Assembly: GCF_007004625.1 (NCBI RefSeq)
Contig: NZ_VIFV01000011.1
Coordinates: 1 to 64,000, forward strand
Length of the DNA stretch: 64,000 nucleotides
Direction of reading: 5' to 3'
From: Planococcus salinarum
GTDB lineage: Bacteria; Bacillota; Bacilli; Bacillales_A; Planococcaceae
Made by a program: the position numbers and the translations under genes
Shown here: piece after piece, positions 45,988 to 54,990 of the stretch
Position numbering within the stretch: the stretch's first letter is position 1
Layout of the letters: each line of letters starts with the position of its first letter
The notes under the pieces: generated by a model
What the model was told of the DNA's origin: nothing
The model's input: only the letters and a program-made list of their open reading frames with translations
Database searches by the model: none

Positions 45988-46278
45988 TTTTTGTCTTGTT
46001 ACTCAGTTCAACGGGGAAAAATCATAATACAGAAAGATGTGGCGTGAAATTAATAAATTATCGGAACAATAATCTTAATAGTCTAAAAAATCAGTTACTT
46101 TATAAAAACTGTATGTTAAAATTGTATGTAAATTAGTATTGTGAGCAAAAAGACCCTTGAAGATAAACAATCGATTTGTTTTCTTGTAATCAATTCATAA
46201 AACCCACTACCAACAGACTAATGCGGTTCTTCTATTTGTGATTGAACAACAACAATGCAAAGAGATTGGAGTCAGTAT
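45988..46278. other. AT-rich gap with probable promoter before the flippase gene
   Basis: About 290 bp. CAGTTACTTTATAAAAACTG (46091-46110) is a short inverted repeat, and TAGTAT boxes near 46134 could be -10 elements. No other gene is visible; an overlapping short frame within the 5' end of the flippase gene is not credible. Confidence 0.3.
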
Positions 46279-47757
46279 ATGGGACAGCAAAATTCGTTGA
46301 AGAAAAAGACAATCAGAGGTTTGCTGTGGAGTTTCGGGGATTTAATGGGAAATCAAGGGATGCAATTTATAATCCAGATCATTTTGGCACGAATGTTACT
46401 GCCCGAACATTTTGGTTTGATCGGAATGATAATAGTTTTTGTTGCTGTTTCCAATTCAATTGTGGACAGTGGTTTTACGCAGGCTCTTATACGTGAGCAG
46501 AATACAACTCAGACGGATTATTCTACGGTCTTCTATTTTAATTTAGCTGTTTCCATTCTTATCTATATTTTAATTTATTTGATGGCACCGTCCGTCAGTG
46601 TTTTTTTTGGAGAACCGGAACTGGTTTCCTTACTGCGTGTTTTGGCTTTAGGAATTCTTATCAACGCATTTGGAATTATACCGAGGGCGATGCTGACAAA
46701 GGAAGTAAATTTCAAAGCACAGGCTAAAGTGAATATGGCATCAAGCATCATATCGGGTTTGGTGGCAGTTGGGATGGCTGCAGGAGGTTTTGGAGTTTGG
46801 AGTTTGGTGATCAGAACATTGGTGATGAATCTGATTCAGTCGCTCTTGCTGGTACTGTCAAAAAAATGGGTACCGTCCCTAACCTTCAGCATCATTTCTT
46901 TTAAACGGTTATTCGGCTTTGGATGGAAGCTCCTTGTTTCAGGATTAATTGATACCATCTTTGTAAATATTTATTTTGTCATCATTGGGAGACAGTATTC
47001 CACCGGGCAATTGGGCTATTATACAAATGCCTCTAAATTCAGTGATATGTCCGCCCAAAGTTTATCCACTGCCATTCAGCGAGTAACATATCCTGTACTC
47101 AGCAGTATAAAGGATGAGAAGGACAGACTGAAGCAAAGTTATCGGAAAATCATAAAGATGTCAGCATTTATCATATTCCCGATTATGATCGGTTTTGTAG
47201 TAATTGCAGAGCCTCTCATCCATTTATTGTTTGGGGAACAGTGGCTGCCGATGGTTCCTTACTTTCAACTGCTTTGCATCGGGGCGATGCTCTATCCCAT
47301 ACATGCACTGAACTTAAATATTCTTCAAGTCAAAGGCAGATCGGATTTATACCTGAAACTTGAAATTTTTAAAATGATAATAGCTTCGATTTTAATCTTT
47401 TTGGCAATATGGTTGGATTTAGGGATTTTTGGGCTGGTAGGAGCAGCTGTATTAAGTTCATATACGGCTTTGTTTATTAATACGTATTACTCGGGGAGAG
47501 AAATCTCTTATTCGGTCAGTGAACAGCTGAGAGATTTAATCCCGATTTATGCCGTGGCGGTAATAATGGGGATATGCACTTACGTTGCAGGAGAACTTTT
47601 GTTGAACGGAAGTTTTATTGCGATGCTCATACAAATTATAATGGGCGTCACATTCTACTTAACTTTCTCCAAGCTGGCTAAAATTGAGGAGCTGGGCAGT
47701 ATTTTTCATTTAATTTTGCCTGTAATCAAGAAGATAAATCCCATAAAAATAAACTGA
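46279..47757 (+). CDS. Wzx-type polysaccharide flippase (TuaB/WzxC-like)
   Basis: 492-aa MOP-superfamily membrane protein with about 12-14 hydrophobic segments that would move the lipid-linked repeat unit across the membrane. The N-terminal pattern TIRGLLWSFGDLMGNQGMQF and ILARMLLPEHFGLIGMI, plus DSGFTQALIREQ near 68, are typical of the WzxC/TuaB group. The ATG at 46279 is preferred over 46255 because TTGGAG lies about ten bases before it. Confidence 0.9.
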   Translation: MGQQNSLKKKTIRGLLWSFGDLMGNQGMQFIIQIILARMLLPEHFGLIGMIIVFVAVSNSIVDSGFTQALIREQNTTQTDYSTVFYFNLAVSILIYILIYLMAPSVSVFFGEPELVSLLRVLALGILINAFGIIPRAMLTKEVNFKAQAKVNMASSIISGLVAVGMAAGGFGVWSLVIRTLVMNLIQSLLLVLSKKWVPSLTFSIISFKRLFGFGWKLLVSGLIDTIFVNIYFVIIGRQYSTGQLGYYTNASKFSDMSAQSLSTAIQRVTYPVLSSIKDEKDRLKQSYRKIIKMSAFIIFPIMIGFVVIAEPLIHLLFGEQWLPMVPYFQLLCIGAMLYPIHALNLNILQVKGRSDLYLKLEIFKMIIASILIFLAIWLDLGIFGLVGAAVLSSYTALFINTYYSGREISYSVSEQLRDLIPIYAVAVIMGICTYVAGELLLNGSFIAMLIQIIMGVTFYLTFSKLAKIEELGSIFHLILPVIKKINPIKIN

Positions 47758-47799
47758 GCACTATACGGTGGCTCTTCAGTTCAAGCAAGGAGGAAGAAA

Positions 47800-48951
47800 A
47801 TGCAAATCCCATTCGAAAACCCAATTTATATTACACGGCCGCTTTTGCCGGATTTGGAAAATGTCAGCGGAAAACTCCAGGACATCTGGGAAAGCCGGCA
47901 AGTTACAAATAATGGCAAGCAACTCCAAACACTAAGTCAAAGGCTGGAAGAGTATCTGGACGTGCAGCATCTTTCTCTGTTTAATAACGGAACATTGGCG
48001 TTATTGCTGGGATTGAAAGCTCTTGACTTGAAGGGAGAAGTTATCACCACTCCCTTTACATTTCCGGCAACAGTCCAGGCATTGGACTGGAATCAGTTAA
48101 CTCCCGTGTTTTGCGATATTGATCCCAAAACATTGAATATCGATGCAGATAAAATTGAAGGTCTGATCACAGAAAATACCACGGCAATTCTGGCTGTGCA
48201 TGTTTTTGGAAATCCCTGTGATACAGAAAAGATTCAAAAAACAGCAGATAAATACGGTTTAAAAGTGATTTACGATGCAGCACATGCATTTGGGGCGAAA
48301 ATTGAGGGGAAGCCGATAGGTTCTTTCGGTGATATGACGATGTTCAGTTTCCATGCCACAAAACTGTTCCATACAATTGAAGGAGGAGCTCTGGTTTTCA
48401 GGGATGGTGCTCTGGGACGCAAACTCGATTTGCTGAAAAATTTCGGTATTCTCAATCCGGAAGAAGTTGTATTGTCGGGGTTAAATGCCAAAATGAACGA
48501 AATACAGGCAGGCATAGGACTGGAAGTGTTGAAAGGAATCGAAGAAGAAAGGAAGAAAAGGCATCTCTTAAAAAAAATGTATGAACAGCATTTACGGCAT
48601 ATTCCCGGAATTCGGATTATAACCAATTTGGAGTATGAACAAAGCAGTTATCAATATTTTGTAATTGAAATAGATGAATATCAATTCGGTCATTCGAGGG
48701 ATTGGCTTCAAAAAGAACTTGAAAAATTCAATGTCTATACGAGAAAGTATTTTTATCCTTTATGCAGCGAATTTGATTGGTATGCCAATCTTGAGTCTGC
48801 TAAAGCTGAAAATCTGCCGGTTGCCAGCACATGCGTGAGGCAGGTTTTATCATTACCCTACTACGGGGGACTGGAACTTCAATCTGTTATTAAAATATGT
48901 AAAATTTTTCAGGAACTGCATGCTGATTCAGAAAAGATAACTCAACTTTGA
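47800..48951 (+). CDS. vioA: dTDP-4-amino-4,6-dideoxyglucose-forming aminotransferase (VioA-like)
   Basis: 383-aa PLP enzyme of the DegT/DnrJ/EryC1 family. The sequence follows VioA closely from memory: VTNNGKQLQ near 36, [17 protein letters not shown] near 59, [49 protein letters not shown] and [15 protein letters not shown], where the PLP-binding Lys sits in HATK. With rfbA and rfbB directly downstream and no rfbC/rfbD, it would aminate dTDP-4-keto-6-deoxyglucose to dTDP-viosamine. A perosamine-type or 3-amino product is less likely. AAGGAGG precedes the ATG. Confidence 0.78.
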   Translation: MQIPFENPIYITRPLLPDLENVSGKLQDIWESRQVTNNGKQLQTLSQRLEEYLDVQHLSLFNNGTLALLLGLKALDLKGEVITTPFTFPATVQALDWNQLTPVFCDIDPKTLNIDADKIEGLITENTTAILAVHVFGNPCDTEKIQKTADKYGLKVIYDAAHAFGAKIEGKPIGSFGDMTMFSFHATKLFHTIEGGALVFRDGALGRKLDLLKNFGILNPEEVVLSGLNAKMNEIQAGIGLEVLKGIEEERKKRHLLKKMYEQHLRHIPGIRIITNLEYEQSSYQYFVIEIDEYQFGHSRDWLQKELEKFNVYTRKYFYPLCSEFDWYANLESAKAENLPVASTCVRQVLSLPYYGGLELQSVIKICKIFQELHADSEKITQL

Positions 48952-48968
48952 GAAATGGGGGATTTTCG

Positions 48969-49856
48969 ATGAAGGGGATCATTTTAGCTGGTGGAAACGG
49001 AACTCGTTTATATCCATTGACCAAATCTATTTCAAAGCAAATGCTGCCTGTTTATGATAAGCCAATGATTTATTATCCATTATCGGTTCTAATGTTGGCA
49101 GGGATCAAGGAAATTCTGATTATATCTACACCGAGAGATATTGCGGGGTTTTTGAGTTTGCTTGGCAACGGCCAGAAATTAGGGATTAAATTGGAATATG
49201 CAATTCAGGAAGAACCGAACGGGCTGGCTGAAGCATTTACCATTGGAGAAAGCTTTATAGGTGATTCACCCGTAGCATTGGTGCTTGGAGACAATGTATT
49301 TTATGGATCCGATTTCGGAAGCAGGTTATTGGAATCATCCGCCCTGGAAAGCGGGAGCATTATTTTCGGTTGTCACGTCGCTGATCCCAGTGCGTATGGA
49401 GTAGTTGAAGTCGATAATGAGATGAACATTATTTCAGTGGAAGAAAAGCCGGAAAATCCAAAATCATCGTTTGCAATTCCCGGATTATACTTTTTCGACA
49501 ACAAAGTAGTGGAAATCGCAAAAAATGTTCAACCTTCCGAACGCGGAGAAAAAGAAATCACATCGATTATCAATGAATACCGTAATAACGGCGAACTTAA
49601 AGTGAATATCATGGGCCGTGGCTTGGCTTGGTTGGATACGGGAACTCATGAAGCACTATTACAGGCTTCAAACTTTGTGGAAGCGATTCAAAAAAGGCAA
49701 GGGCTTTACGTCGCTTGTATAGAAGAAATTGCCTACAGAAGGCAATATATCTCCAAATCTCAATTGATAGAGTTGGCAGAACCGCTGATTAAAACGGATT
49801 ACGGGAAATATTTACTGGATATTGCTTCTGAAAAAACTTTCCAAACCAATAAATAA
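48969..49856 (+). CDS. rfbA: Glucose-1-phosphate thymidylyltransferase
   Basis: 295-aa nucleotidyltransferase making dTDP-glucose. [16 protein letters not shown] is at residues 3-18, [20 protein letters not shown] follows, [11 protein letters not shown] is near 103, and [22 protein letters not shown] near 143. The 290-aa length and [18 protein letters not shown] near 220 fit RfbA. The ribosome site GGGGGAT lies inside the gap after the aminotransferase; the start at 48969 leaves 17 bases between genes. Part of the vioA-rfbA-rfbB module. Confidence 0.95.
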   Translation: MKGIILAGGNGTRLYPLTKSISKQMLPVYDKPMIYYPLSVLMLAGIKEILIISTPRDIAGFLSLLGNGQKLGIKLEYAIQEEPNGLAEAFTIGESFIGDSPVALVLGDNVFYGSDFGSRLLESSALESGSIIFGCHVADPSAYGVVEVDNEMNIISVEEKPENPKSSFAIPGLYFFDNKVVEIAKNVQPSERGEKEITSIINEYRNNGELKVNIMGRGLAWLDTGTHEALLQASNFVEAIQKRQGLYVACIEEIAYRRQYISKSQLIELAEPLIKTDYGKYLLDIASEKTFQTNK

Positions 49857-49872
49857 AGCGGAGGAGCATACG

Positions 49873-50874
49873 ATGAAAAAAATACTGGTGACCGGTGGCG
49901 CCGGCTTTATTGGAGGGAATTTTGTTCAATATATGGCAAAGAAATACACCGAATATGAAATTTATAATTTAGATTCACTAACATATGCTGGGGATCTGAC
50001 AAAGCATCGTGAAATTGAAGGATATCCGAATTACTGTTTTGTGAATATGGATATCACCGACAGCATCTCTATTGATAAGCTTTTTGCAGAAGTGTCATTC
50101 GATTATGTTGTGCATTTTGCGGCAGAAAGCCATGTTGACCGTTCCATCATCGATCCGGGAATTTTTGTGAAAACTAATGTACTTGGCACTCAAGTCCTGC
50201 TGGAAGCAGCAAGGCGATTTCAAATTAAAAAATTTGTGCAAATTTCAACTGACGAAGTGTATGGTGATCTGGATTTCGATTCCAACACATTTTTTACTGA
50301 AGACAGCCCTCTACAACCCAACAGTCCGTATAGTGCCAGTAAAGCTGCCTCTGATCTGTTTGTCCGGGCGTATTCCGAGACTTACGGGTTGCCTGTCAAT
50401 ATAACTCGGTGCTCCAATAATTATGGGCCGTACCATTTTCCGGAAAAGTTGATTCCATTAACCATTTCAAAGGCTTTAAATAATGAGGAAGTTCCAATAT
50501 ACGGAGGAGGCCTCAATATACGTGACTGGCTGCACGTCCTTGATCATTGTGCTGCCATCGATCTGGTAATGCATGAAGCGAAAAGTGGAGAAATTTTTAA
50601 TATCGGTGGTCATAACGAAAGGACAAATCTCGAAGTGGTGCAAACCATATTGCGTTACTTGGATAAATCTGAAAAGCTGATCAAATTTGTACCCGATCGG
50701 CTGGGGCATGACAGACGCTACGCAATTGATCCGACAAAGTTAGAGCAATTGGGGTGGAAGCCCTCTTATGATTTTGAATCTGGAATCCTGCAAACGGTTC
50801 AATGGTTTATTGACAATAAAGAATGGTGGGAAAAGGTTTTGAGTGGAGAATACGACTCATATCCTCAAAGGTAG
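49873..50874 (+). CDS. rfbB: dTDP-glucose 4,6-dehydratase
   Basis: 333-aa extended SDR producing dTDP-4-keto-6-deoxyglucose. The NAD motif GGAGFIGGNF is near residues 8-17, HFAAESHVDRSI near 80, STDEVYGDL near 123 with the catalytic Asp/Glu region, and YSASKAASD with Tyr/Lys near 156-160. NIGGHNERTNLEVV is in the C-terminal part. GGAGGAG precedes the ATG, 16 bases after rfbA. Confidence 0.95.
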   Translation: MKKILVTGGAGFIGGNFVQYMAKKYTEYEIYNLDSLTYAGDLTKHREIEGYPNYCFVNMDITDSISIDKLFAEVSFDYVVHFAAESHVDRSIIDPGIFVKTNVLGTQVLLEAARRFQIKKFVQISTDEVYGDLDFDSNTFFTEDSPLQPNSPYSASKAASDLFVRAYSETYGLPVNITRCSNNYGPYHFPEKLIPLTISKALNNEEVPIYGGGLNIRDWLHVLDHCAAIDLVMHEAKSGEIFNIGGHNERTNLEVVQTILRYLDKSEKLIKFVPDRLGHDRRYAIDPTKLEQLGWKPSYDFESGILQTVQWFIDNKEWWEKVLSGEYDSYPQR

Positions 50875-50984
50875 GCTGCAAGAAATCAGCTGTAACTCAG
50901 TGGAACCAGATTCTGCATCTCTATAAAAAGAAAGTTGAAAGGAAGTCGGTTGCAAAGTGTAAAAACATGAAGGTGGGAGAAATT

Positions 50985-51932
50985 ATGAATGCAGAATCGA
51001 AAATTTATATTGCTGGACACAGGGGTCTGGTTGGATCAGCAATAATGCGGAATTTGCGAACCAAGAAGTATGGTAATTTGGTGTATAGAACAAGCGCGGA
51101 ACTCGATTTGCGAAAACAGGTTGAAGTAAATCAATTTTTTCAGGATGAAAAACCGGAATATGTTTTTATGGCTGCGGCAAAAGTGGGAGGGATTATTTCG
51201 AATAGCACTTATCCAGCCGATTTCATAAGAGACAACTTAATGATCCAAACAAATGTTATAGATGCAGCGTTTAGACATGGCGTTAAAAAACTTCTTTTTA
51301 TGGGAAGCACTTGCATATATCCGAAATTTTCACCGCAACCTATGAAAGAAGAGTATTTGTTGACCGGGGAACTGGAAGAGACAAATGAACATTATGCAAT
51401 CGCAAAAATAGCCGGTGTTAAGATGTGCGAAGCTTATAACAGACAGTTTGGCACCAATTTTATAAGCGTAATGCCGACTAACCTTTATGGCATCAATGAT
51501 AATTTCGATCTCAAGAACTCACATGTTCTTCCGGCTTTAATCAGGAAATTTCATGAGGCAAAAATGAATTCAACGCCATTGGTCGAGGTATGGGGAACAG
51601 GTCTTCCAAAAAGAGAATTTCTTTACAGTGAAGACTTGGCTGATGCTGTAGTGCATTTGATGGAAACTTACAGCGGGAGTGATTTGATCAATATAGGAGT
51701 AGGCAAAGATATTGCCATTAAACAATTGGCTGAGCAGGTGAAGGAAATCGTAGGCTATACGGGAGAAATATTCTTTAATACTTCCAAGCCTGATGGGGCG
51801 CCAAGAAAATTAGTGGAAATAACCAAGCTGAAAGAACTGGGCTGGGAAGCTAAAACGCCTTTAGAAGAAGGTTTGAAATTGACCTATGAATGGTTTCTGC
51901 AAAATTTGTCTGAAGAAAATCTGAAATCTTAA
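50985..51932 (+). CDS. fcl: GDP-L-fucose synthase (copy 2)
   Basis: 315-aa paralogue of the enzyme at 32606, clearly similar along the full length but with many substitutions, so not a recent duplication. GHRGLVGSA is near 11-19, FMGSTCIYP near 104, and the catalytic YAIAK near 136. Differences include GINDNFD where copy 1 has GPNDNFD. The ATG at 50985 has GGTGGGAG upstream. Last gene of the locus, followed by the right copy of the 37-bp hairpin. It may be a redundant synthase, or one adapted to another 4-keto sugar made in the dTDP branch. Confidence 0.9.
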   Translation: MNAESKIYIAGHRGLVGSAIMRNLRTKKYGNLVYRTSAELDLRKQVEVNQFFQDEKPEYVFMAAAKVGGIISNSTYPADFIRDNLMIQTNVIDAAFRHGVKKLLFMGSTCIYPKFSPQPMKEEYLLTGELEETNEHYAIAKIAGVKMCEAYNRQFGTNFISVMPTNLYGINDNFDLKNSHVLPALIRKFHEAKMNSTPLVEVWGTGLPKREFLYSEDLADAVVHLMETYSGSDLINIGVGKDIAIKQLAEQVKEIVGYTGEIFFNTSKPDGAPRKLVEITKLKELGWEAKTPLEEGLKLTYEWFLQNLSEENLKS

Positions 51933-51936
51933 TAAA

Positions 51937-51973
51937 AACAGCAGAAACGGAAAATCCGTTTCTGCTGTTTTTA
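51937..51973. terminator. Bidirectional terminator, right copy of the 37-bp inverted pair
   Basis: AACAGCAGAAACGGA pairs with TCCGTTTCTGCTGTT around AAA, then TTTTTA on the + side and T-rich on the other strand. The 37 bases are the exact reverse complement of 23459-23495. It ends the polysaccharide locus on + and the cold-shock gene on -. Confidence 0.9.
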
Positions 51974-51990
51974 TTTTCATGTTCTGAAAT

Positions 51991-52200
51991 TTATTCTGCT
52001 TCCAGCTGACTTACGTTTGCGGCTTGTGGACCACGATTTCCATCAATAATCTCGAATGAGACGGGTTTGCCTTCCTGCAAAGTGCGAAAACCATCACCGT
52101 TGATTCCGGTAAAGTGGACGAATACATCGTCGCCATTATTATACTCAATAAAACCATAGCCTTTTTCCGTGTTAAACCATTTAACTATTCCCTGGTGCAT
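51991..52200 (-). CDS. cspD: CspA-family cold-shock protein
   Basis: 69-aa single cold-shock domain, an RNA chaperone binding single-stranded RNA and DNA. RNP1 is KGYGFIEY near residues 13-20 and RNP2 is VFVHF near 26-30. [10 protein letters not shown] is the usual C-terminal block. AAGGGGGGAA precedes the ATG. The 5' leader contains GGTAC-CACGAAA-GTAC (52226-52241 on -), a possible hairpin of the kind found in cold-shock leaders. It is divergent from the HD-domain gene. Confidence 0.95.
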   Translation of the reverse strand: MHQGIVKWFNTEKGYGFIEYNNGDDVFVHFTGINGDGFRTLQEGKPVSFEIIDGNRGPQAANVSQLEAE

Positions 52201-52357
52201 GCACGTTCCCCCCTTGGTATTGAGTACTTTCGTGGTACCATTAATATAGTAGTAATGGATGGCTTATACTATACACGATGCTTATGAAACCGTCAATTTC
52301 GTAATCGGATGCCAAATATTACAGAGCTGATCAAATGCAAGGTTGGGAGCGAACAAC

Positions 52358-52993
52358 ATGACAAACCGAATCATCGATAACTGCAGGTCGCAAGTGAAAA
52401 GAATCTACGACACATTTGATGCGAGCCATGACTGGCAGCATATTGAACGGGTTCTTGGTAACGCAGAACGTATTATGGAGACGGAAAAGGCCGATCCGTT
52501 CCTCGTCGAACTGGCGGTTCTGCTCCATGATGTATCGGACCCGAAATACATGAAAAATGGGGAAGATCTTGAAAAGGAAATTCTGGAATCTTTAGGGGTT
52601 TCGGAAGAGCAAAGCAGTCAGATTGCACAAATCATCCGACAGGTTTCATTCAAGGGAGGCAACGGGGAAGAAGCTTCCAGCATTGAAGCGAGGGTAGTCC
52701 AGGATGCAGACCGGCTGGATGCAATCGGCGCAGTCGGGATAGCTCGTACGTTTGCCTATGGAGGAGCGAAAGGGCGAAATCTGTACGATTGGGAGGAAAA
52801 GCCAAGAAACGGAATGACGGAACAGCAATACCGGGAAGAGCCCACCAGCAGCGCTACGCACTTCTATGAGAAGCTTTTGCTGTTGAAAAACATGATGACG
52901 ACGGAAACAGGGAAGCAAATAGCTGATGAACGACATCAATTTATGCTATCCTTTTTAGAGCAACTTAAAAAAGAAACGGATGGTAATGCATGA
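52358..52993 (+). CDS. ypgQ: HD-domain phosphohydrolase (YpgQ-like)
   Basis: 211-aa metal-dependent phosphohydrolase of the HD superfamily. The metal ligands can be seen as His in SHDWQHIERVL near 25-35, HD in VLLHDVSDPKY near 57, and Asp in VQDADRLDAIGAVG near 114. Bacillus YpgQ acts on nucleotides as a pyrophosphohydrolase. ATG 52358 has TTGGGAG upstream. It overlaps the ABC-F gene by four bases (ATGA). Confidence 0.88.
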   Translation: MTNRIIDNCRSQVKRIYDTFDASHDWQHIERVLGNAERIMETEKADPFLVELAVLLHDVSDPKYMKNGEDLEKEILESLGVSEEQSSQIAQIIRQVSFKGGNGEEASSIEARVVQDADRLDAIGAVGIARTFAYGGAKGRNLYDWEEKPRNGMTEQQYREEPTSSATHFYEKLLLLKNMMTTETGKQIADERHQFMLSFLEQLKKETDGNA

Positions 52994-54873
52994 GCCACTT
53001 AAATATCACGAAACTTACGAAAACTGTTGGAGCGAAAACTTTATTCAAGGATGTCGAATTTTCATTGTATCCGGGAGACCGTGCCGGATTGATCGGAGTC
53101 AACGGAACAGGGAAATCGACTTTGATGTCAATAATCGCGGGGGAAATGGAAGCTGATTCAATTTCGATGGATCACCCGAAAAAATATGAAATCACGTATT
53201 TGAAGCAGGATCCTGAATTCGATGAATCACTGACCGTGCTGGAAACGGTTTTCTCGGGCGAGTCACCGATTCTTCAATTGAACCGGTCCTACGAAGAGGC
53301 CTTAAAAAATATGATGATTGACTCGAGTTCCACGGAACTGCAGGATGAATTGATGAAGATCCAGGAAGGCATGGAACGTGAAAATGCCTGGGACATCAAT
53401 GCATTGGCAAAAACTGCGCTGATGAAACTCGGCATAGATATGTTCGATCAGTCGATCGGTGAATTATCAGGGGGCCAGCGCAAGCGTGTGGCACTGGCAA
53501 AAGCGCTTATTGAGCCGGCCGATCTGATTCTTCTGGATGAACCGACCAATCACCTGGATGCCATCTCCACCGAATGGCTGCAGGAAACGTTGCTGCGCAT
53601 GAATTCCGCAATGCTGTTTGTGACGCATGACCGTTATTTCCTGGATGCAGTCTCCACACATATTTTTGAAATCGCCGACCAGACGATGTATACCCATAAA
53701 GGGAATTACGGGGATTACCTGGAAAACCGTGCGATGCGCGAAGAAATGGCTGCCGCGTCTCAGCAGAAGCTGGAAAACCGCTTCCGCTCGGAACTGAAAT
53801 GGATCCGCCGTGGAGCGAAAGCGCGTTCGACAAAACAAAAAGCCAGAATCCAGCGCTTTGACGAAATAAAAGAAAATGTCCAAAAAGAAAACGACCATAC
53901 TTCGCTTGAGTTGTCGATGCAGAGCCAGCGCCTCGGCAAGAAAATCATTGAAGGCGAAAATGTCGGCATGTCGTTCGGCGACAAGCAGATTTTCACTGGT
54001 TTTGATTTCCTGCTGCAGGGAGGCGACCGCATCGGTATCGTCGGCCCGAACGGAGCGGGGAAATCCACCCTTATGAAATTGATTGCGGGGGAATATGAAC
54101 CGACCGAAGGCAAGCTCGAATACGGCAGTACCGTAAAAATTGCCCACTTCACGCAGCATCTGCCGGAAATGAACGAATCCCAGCGGATGATTGAGTATAT
54201 TCAGGAAATTTCCAATGATTACGAAGCGGAAAAAGGGGTCCGACTGTCCGCTACCCAAATGCTCGAACGCTTTCTTTTTCCTTCAAATGGCCACGGCACG
54301 CAAATCGGCAAACTCTCGGGCGGAGAGCGGAAGCGTCTCTATCTGTTGAAACTATTGATGGAACAGCCGAATATCCTGCTTCTTGACGAGCCGACAAATG
54401 ATCTCGATATCCAGACATTGGGTGTTCTGGAAGACTTCCTTGAGAATTTCCCGGGTGTTGTGCTGACGATTTCGCATGACCGTTTCTTCCTTGACCGCAT
54501 TGCCCATAAATTATGGACAACCGGAACGGGCAGAATTGAAGAATACCAGGGCCTCTACTCTGAATTCATCAAGGAAAAGCCGGGGATTTTAACGGAAAAC
54601 AAAAAAATACCGGTGGAAGCATTAAAGCCGGAAAAAACGGTGGCAGAACCGAAGAAAAAGATGACGTATAAAGAGCAGCAGGAATATGACACGATTCTGG
54701 AGGATATTTCTTCTCTGGAATCGAAGATCGAAGAACGCGAAAAAGCAATTTCCGCAGCCGGTGCGGATTATGATAAACTGCGCACGCTGACAGCGGAAGT
54801 TGATGAATTGACGAAACAATACGATACGAAACTCGAACGCTGGACATACCTCCAGGAAATTGCTGAAGCATAA
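52990..54873 (+). CDS. ABC-F family ribosomal ATPase (Uup/YfmR-like)
   Basis: 627-aa cytoplasmic protein with two ABC ATPase domains and no membrane segments. The first has GVNGTGKSTLMS near 36-47 and signature LSGGQRKRVALAKAL near 159. The second has GPNGAGKSTLMKL near 350 and LSGGERKRLYLLKLL near 443. Between them is the basic P-site tRNA interaction linker. The last 90 residues are a coiled coil (KMTYKEQQEYDTILEDI onward), as in Uup and YfmR. It probably rescues ribosomes stalled at difficult sequences. It overlaps the HD gene by four bases. Confidence 0.92.
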   Translation: MSHLNITKLTKTVGAKTLFKDVEFSLYPGDRAGLIGVNGTGKSTLMSIIAGEMEADSISMDHPKKYEITYLKQDPEFDESLTVLETVFSGESPILQLNRSYEEALKNMMIDSSSTELQDELMKIQEGMERENAWDINALAKTALMKLGIDMFDQSIGELSGGQRKRVALAKALIEPADLILLDEPTNHLDAISTEWLQETLLRMNSAMLFVTHDRYFLDAVSTHIFEIADQTMYTHKGNYGDYLENRAMREEMAAASQQKLENRFRSELKWIRRGAKARSTKQKARIQRFDEIKENVQKENDHTSLELSMQSQRLGKKIIEGENVGMSFGDKQIFTGFDFLLQGGDRIGIVGPNGAGKSTLMKLIAGEYEPTEGKLEYGSTVKIAHFTQHLPEMNESQRMIEYIQEISNDYEAEKGVRLSATQMLERFLFPSNGHGTQIGKLSGGERKRLYLLKLLMEQPNILLLDEPTNDLDIQTLGVLEDFLENFPGVVLTISHDRFFLDRIAHKLWTTGTGRIEEYQGLYSEFIKEKPGILTENKKIPVEALKPEKTVAEPKKKMTYKEQQEYDTILEDISSLESKIEEREKAISAAGADYDKLRTLTAEVDELTKQYDTKLERWTYLQEIAEA

Positions 54874-54924
54874 AGTTACTGCATAAATTGAATTAAAAAA
54901 TCAGTACTAATCCAATGCTTCGGC

Positions 54925-54946
54925 GCAGGTTTGCGGAATATCGGCT
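54925..54946 (-). repeat. Solo end of the GATATT..GCAAAACAGC repeat
   Basis: The minus-strand reading AGCCGATATTCCGCAAACCTGC matches the termini of the MITE-like elements, with no partner end nearby. Confidence 0.5.
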
Positions 54947-54990
54947 ACCATGGATTATTAGTTCTACTGTTATAATAGGAGGGATTTTTA

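Noticed and set aside
46242-46496. 84-codon ORF overlapping the 5' end of the flippase gene in another frame
   Set aside because: The flippase frame has the strong family match and its own ribosome site; this frame is a shadow.
52225-52245. GGTACCACG on the minus strand upstream of cspD as a T-box fragment
   Set aside because: There is no specifier stem or terminator/antiterminator arrangement, and the gene is not an amino-acid gene. A simple cold-shock leader hairpin is more likely.
54971-54976. TATAAT before the ypgR gene as a promoter
   Set aside because: Transcription would begin at or after the ribosome site (54978-54983), which would leave the GTG start without it.
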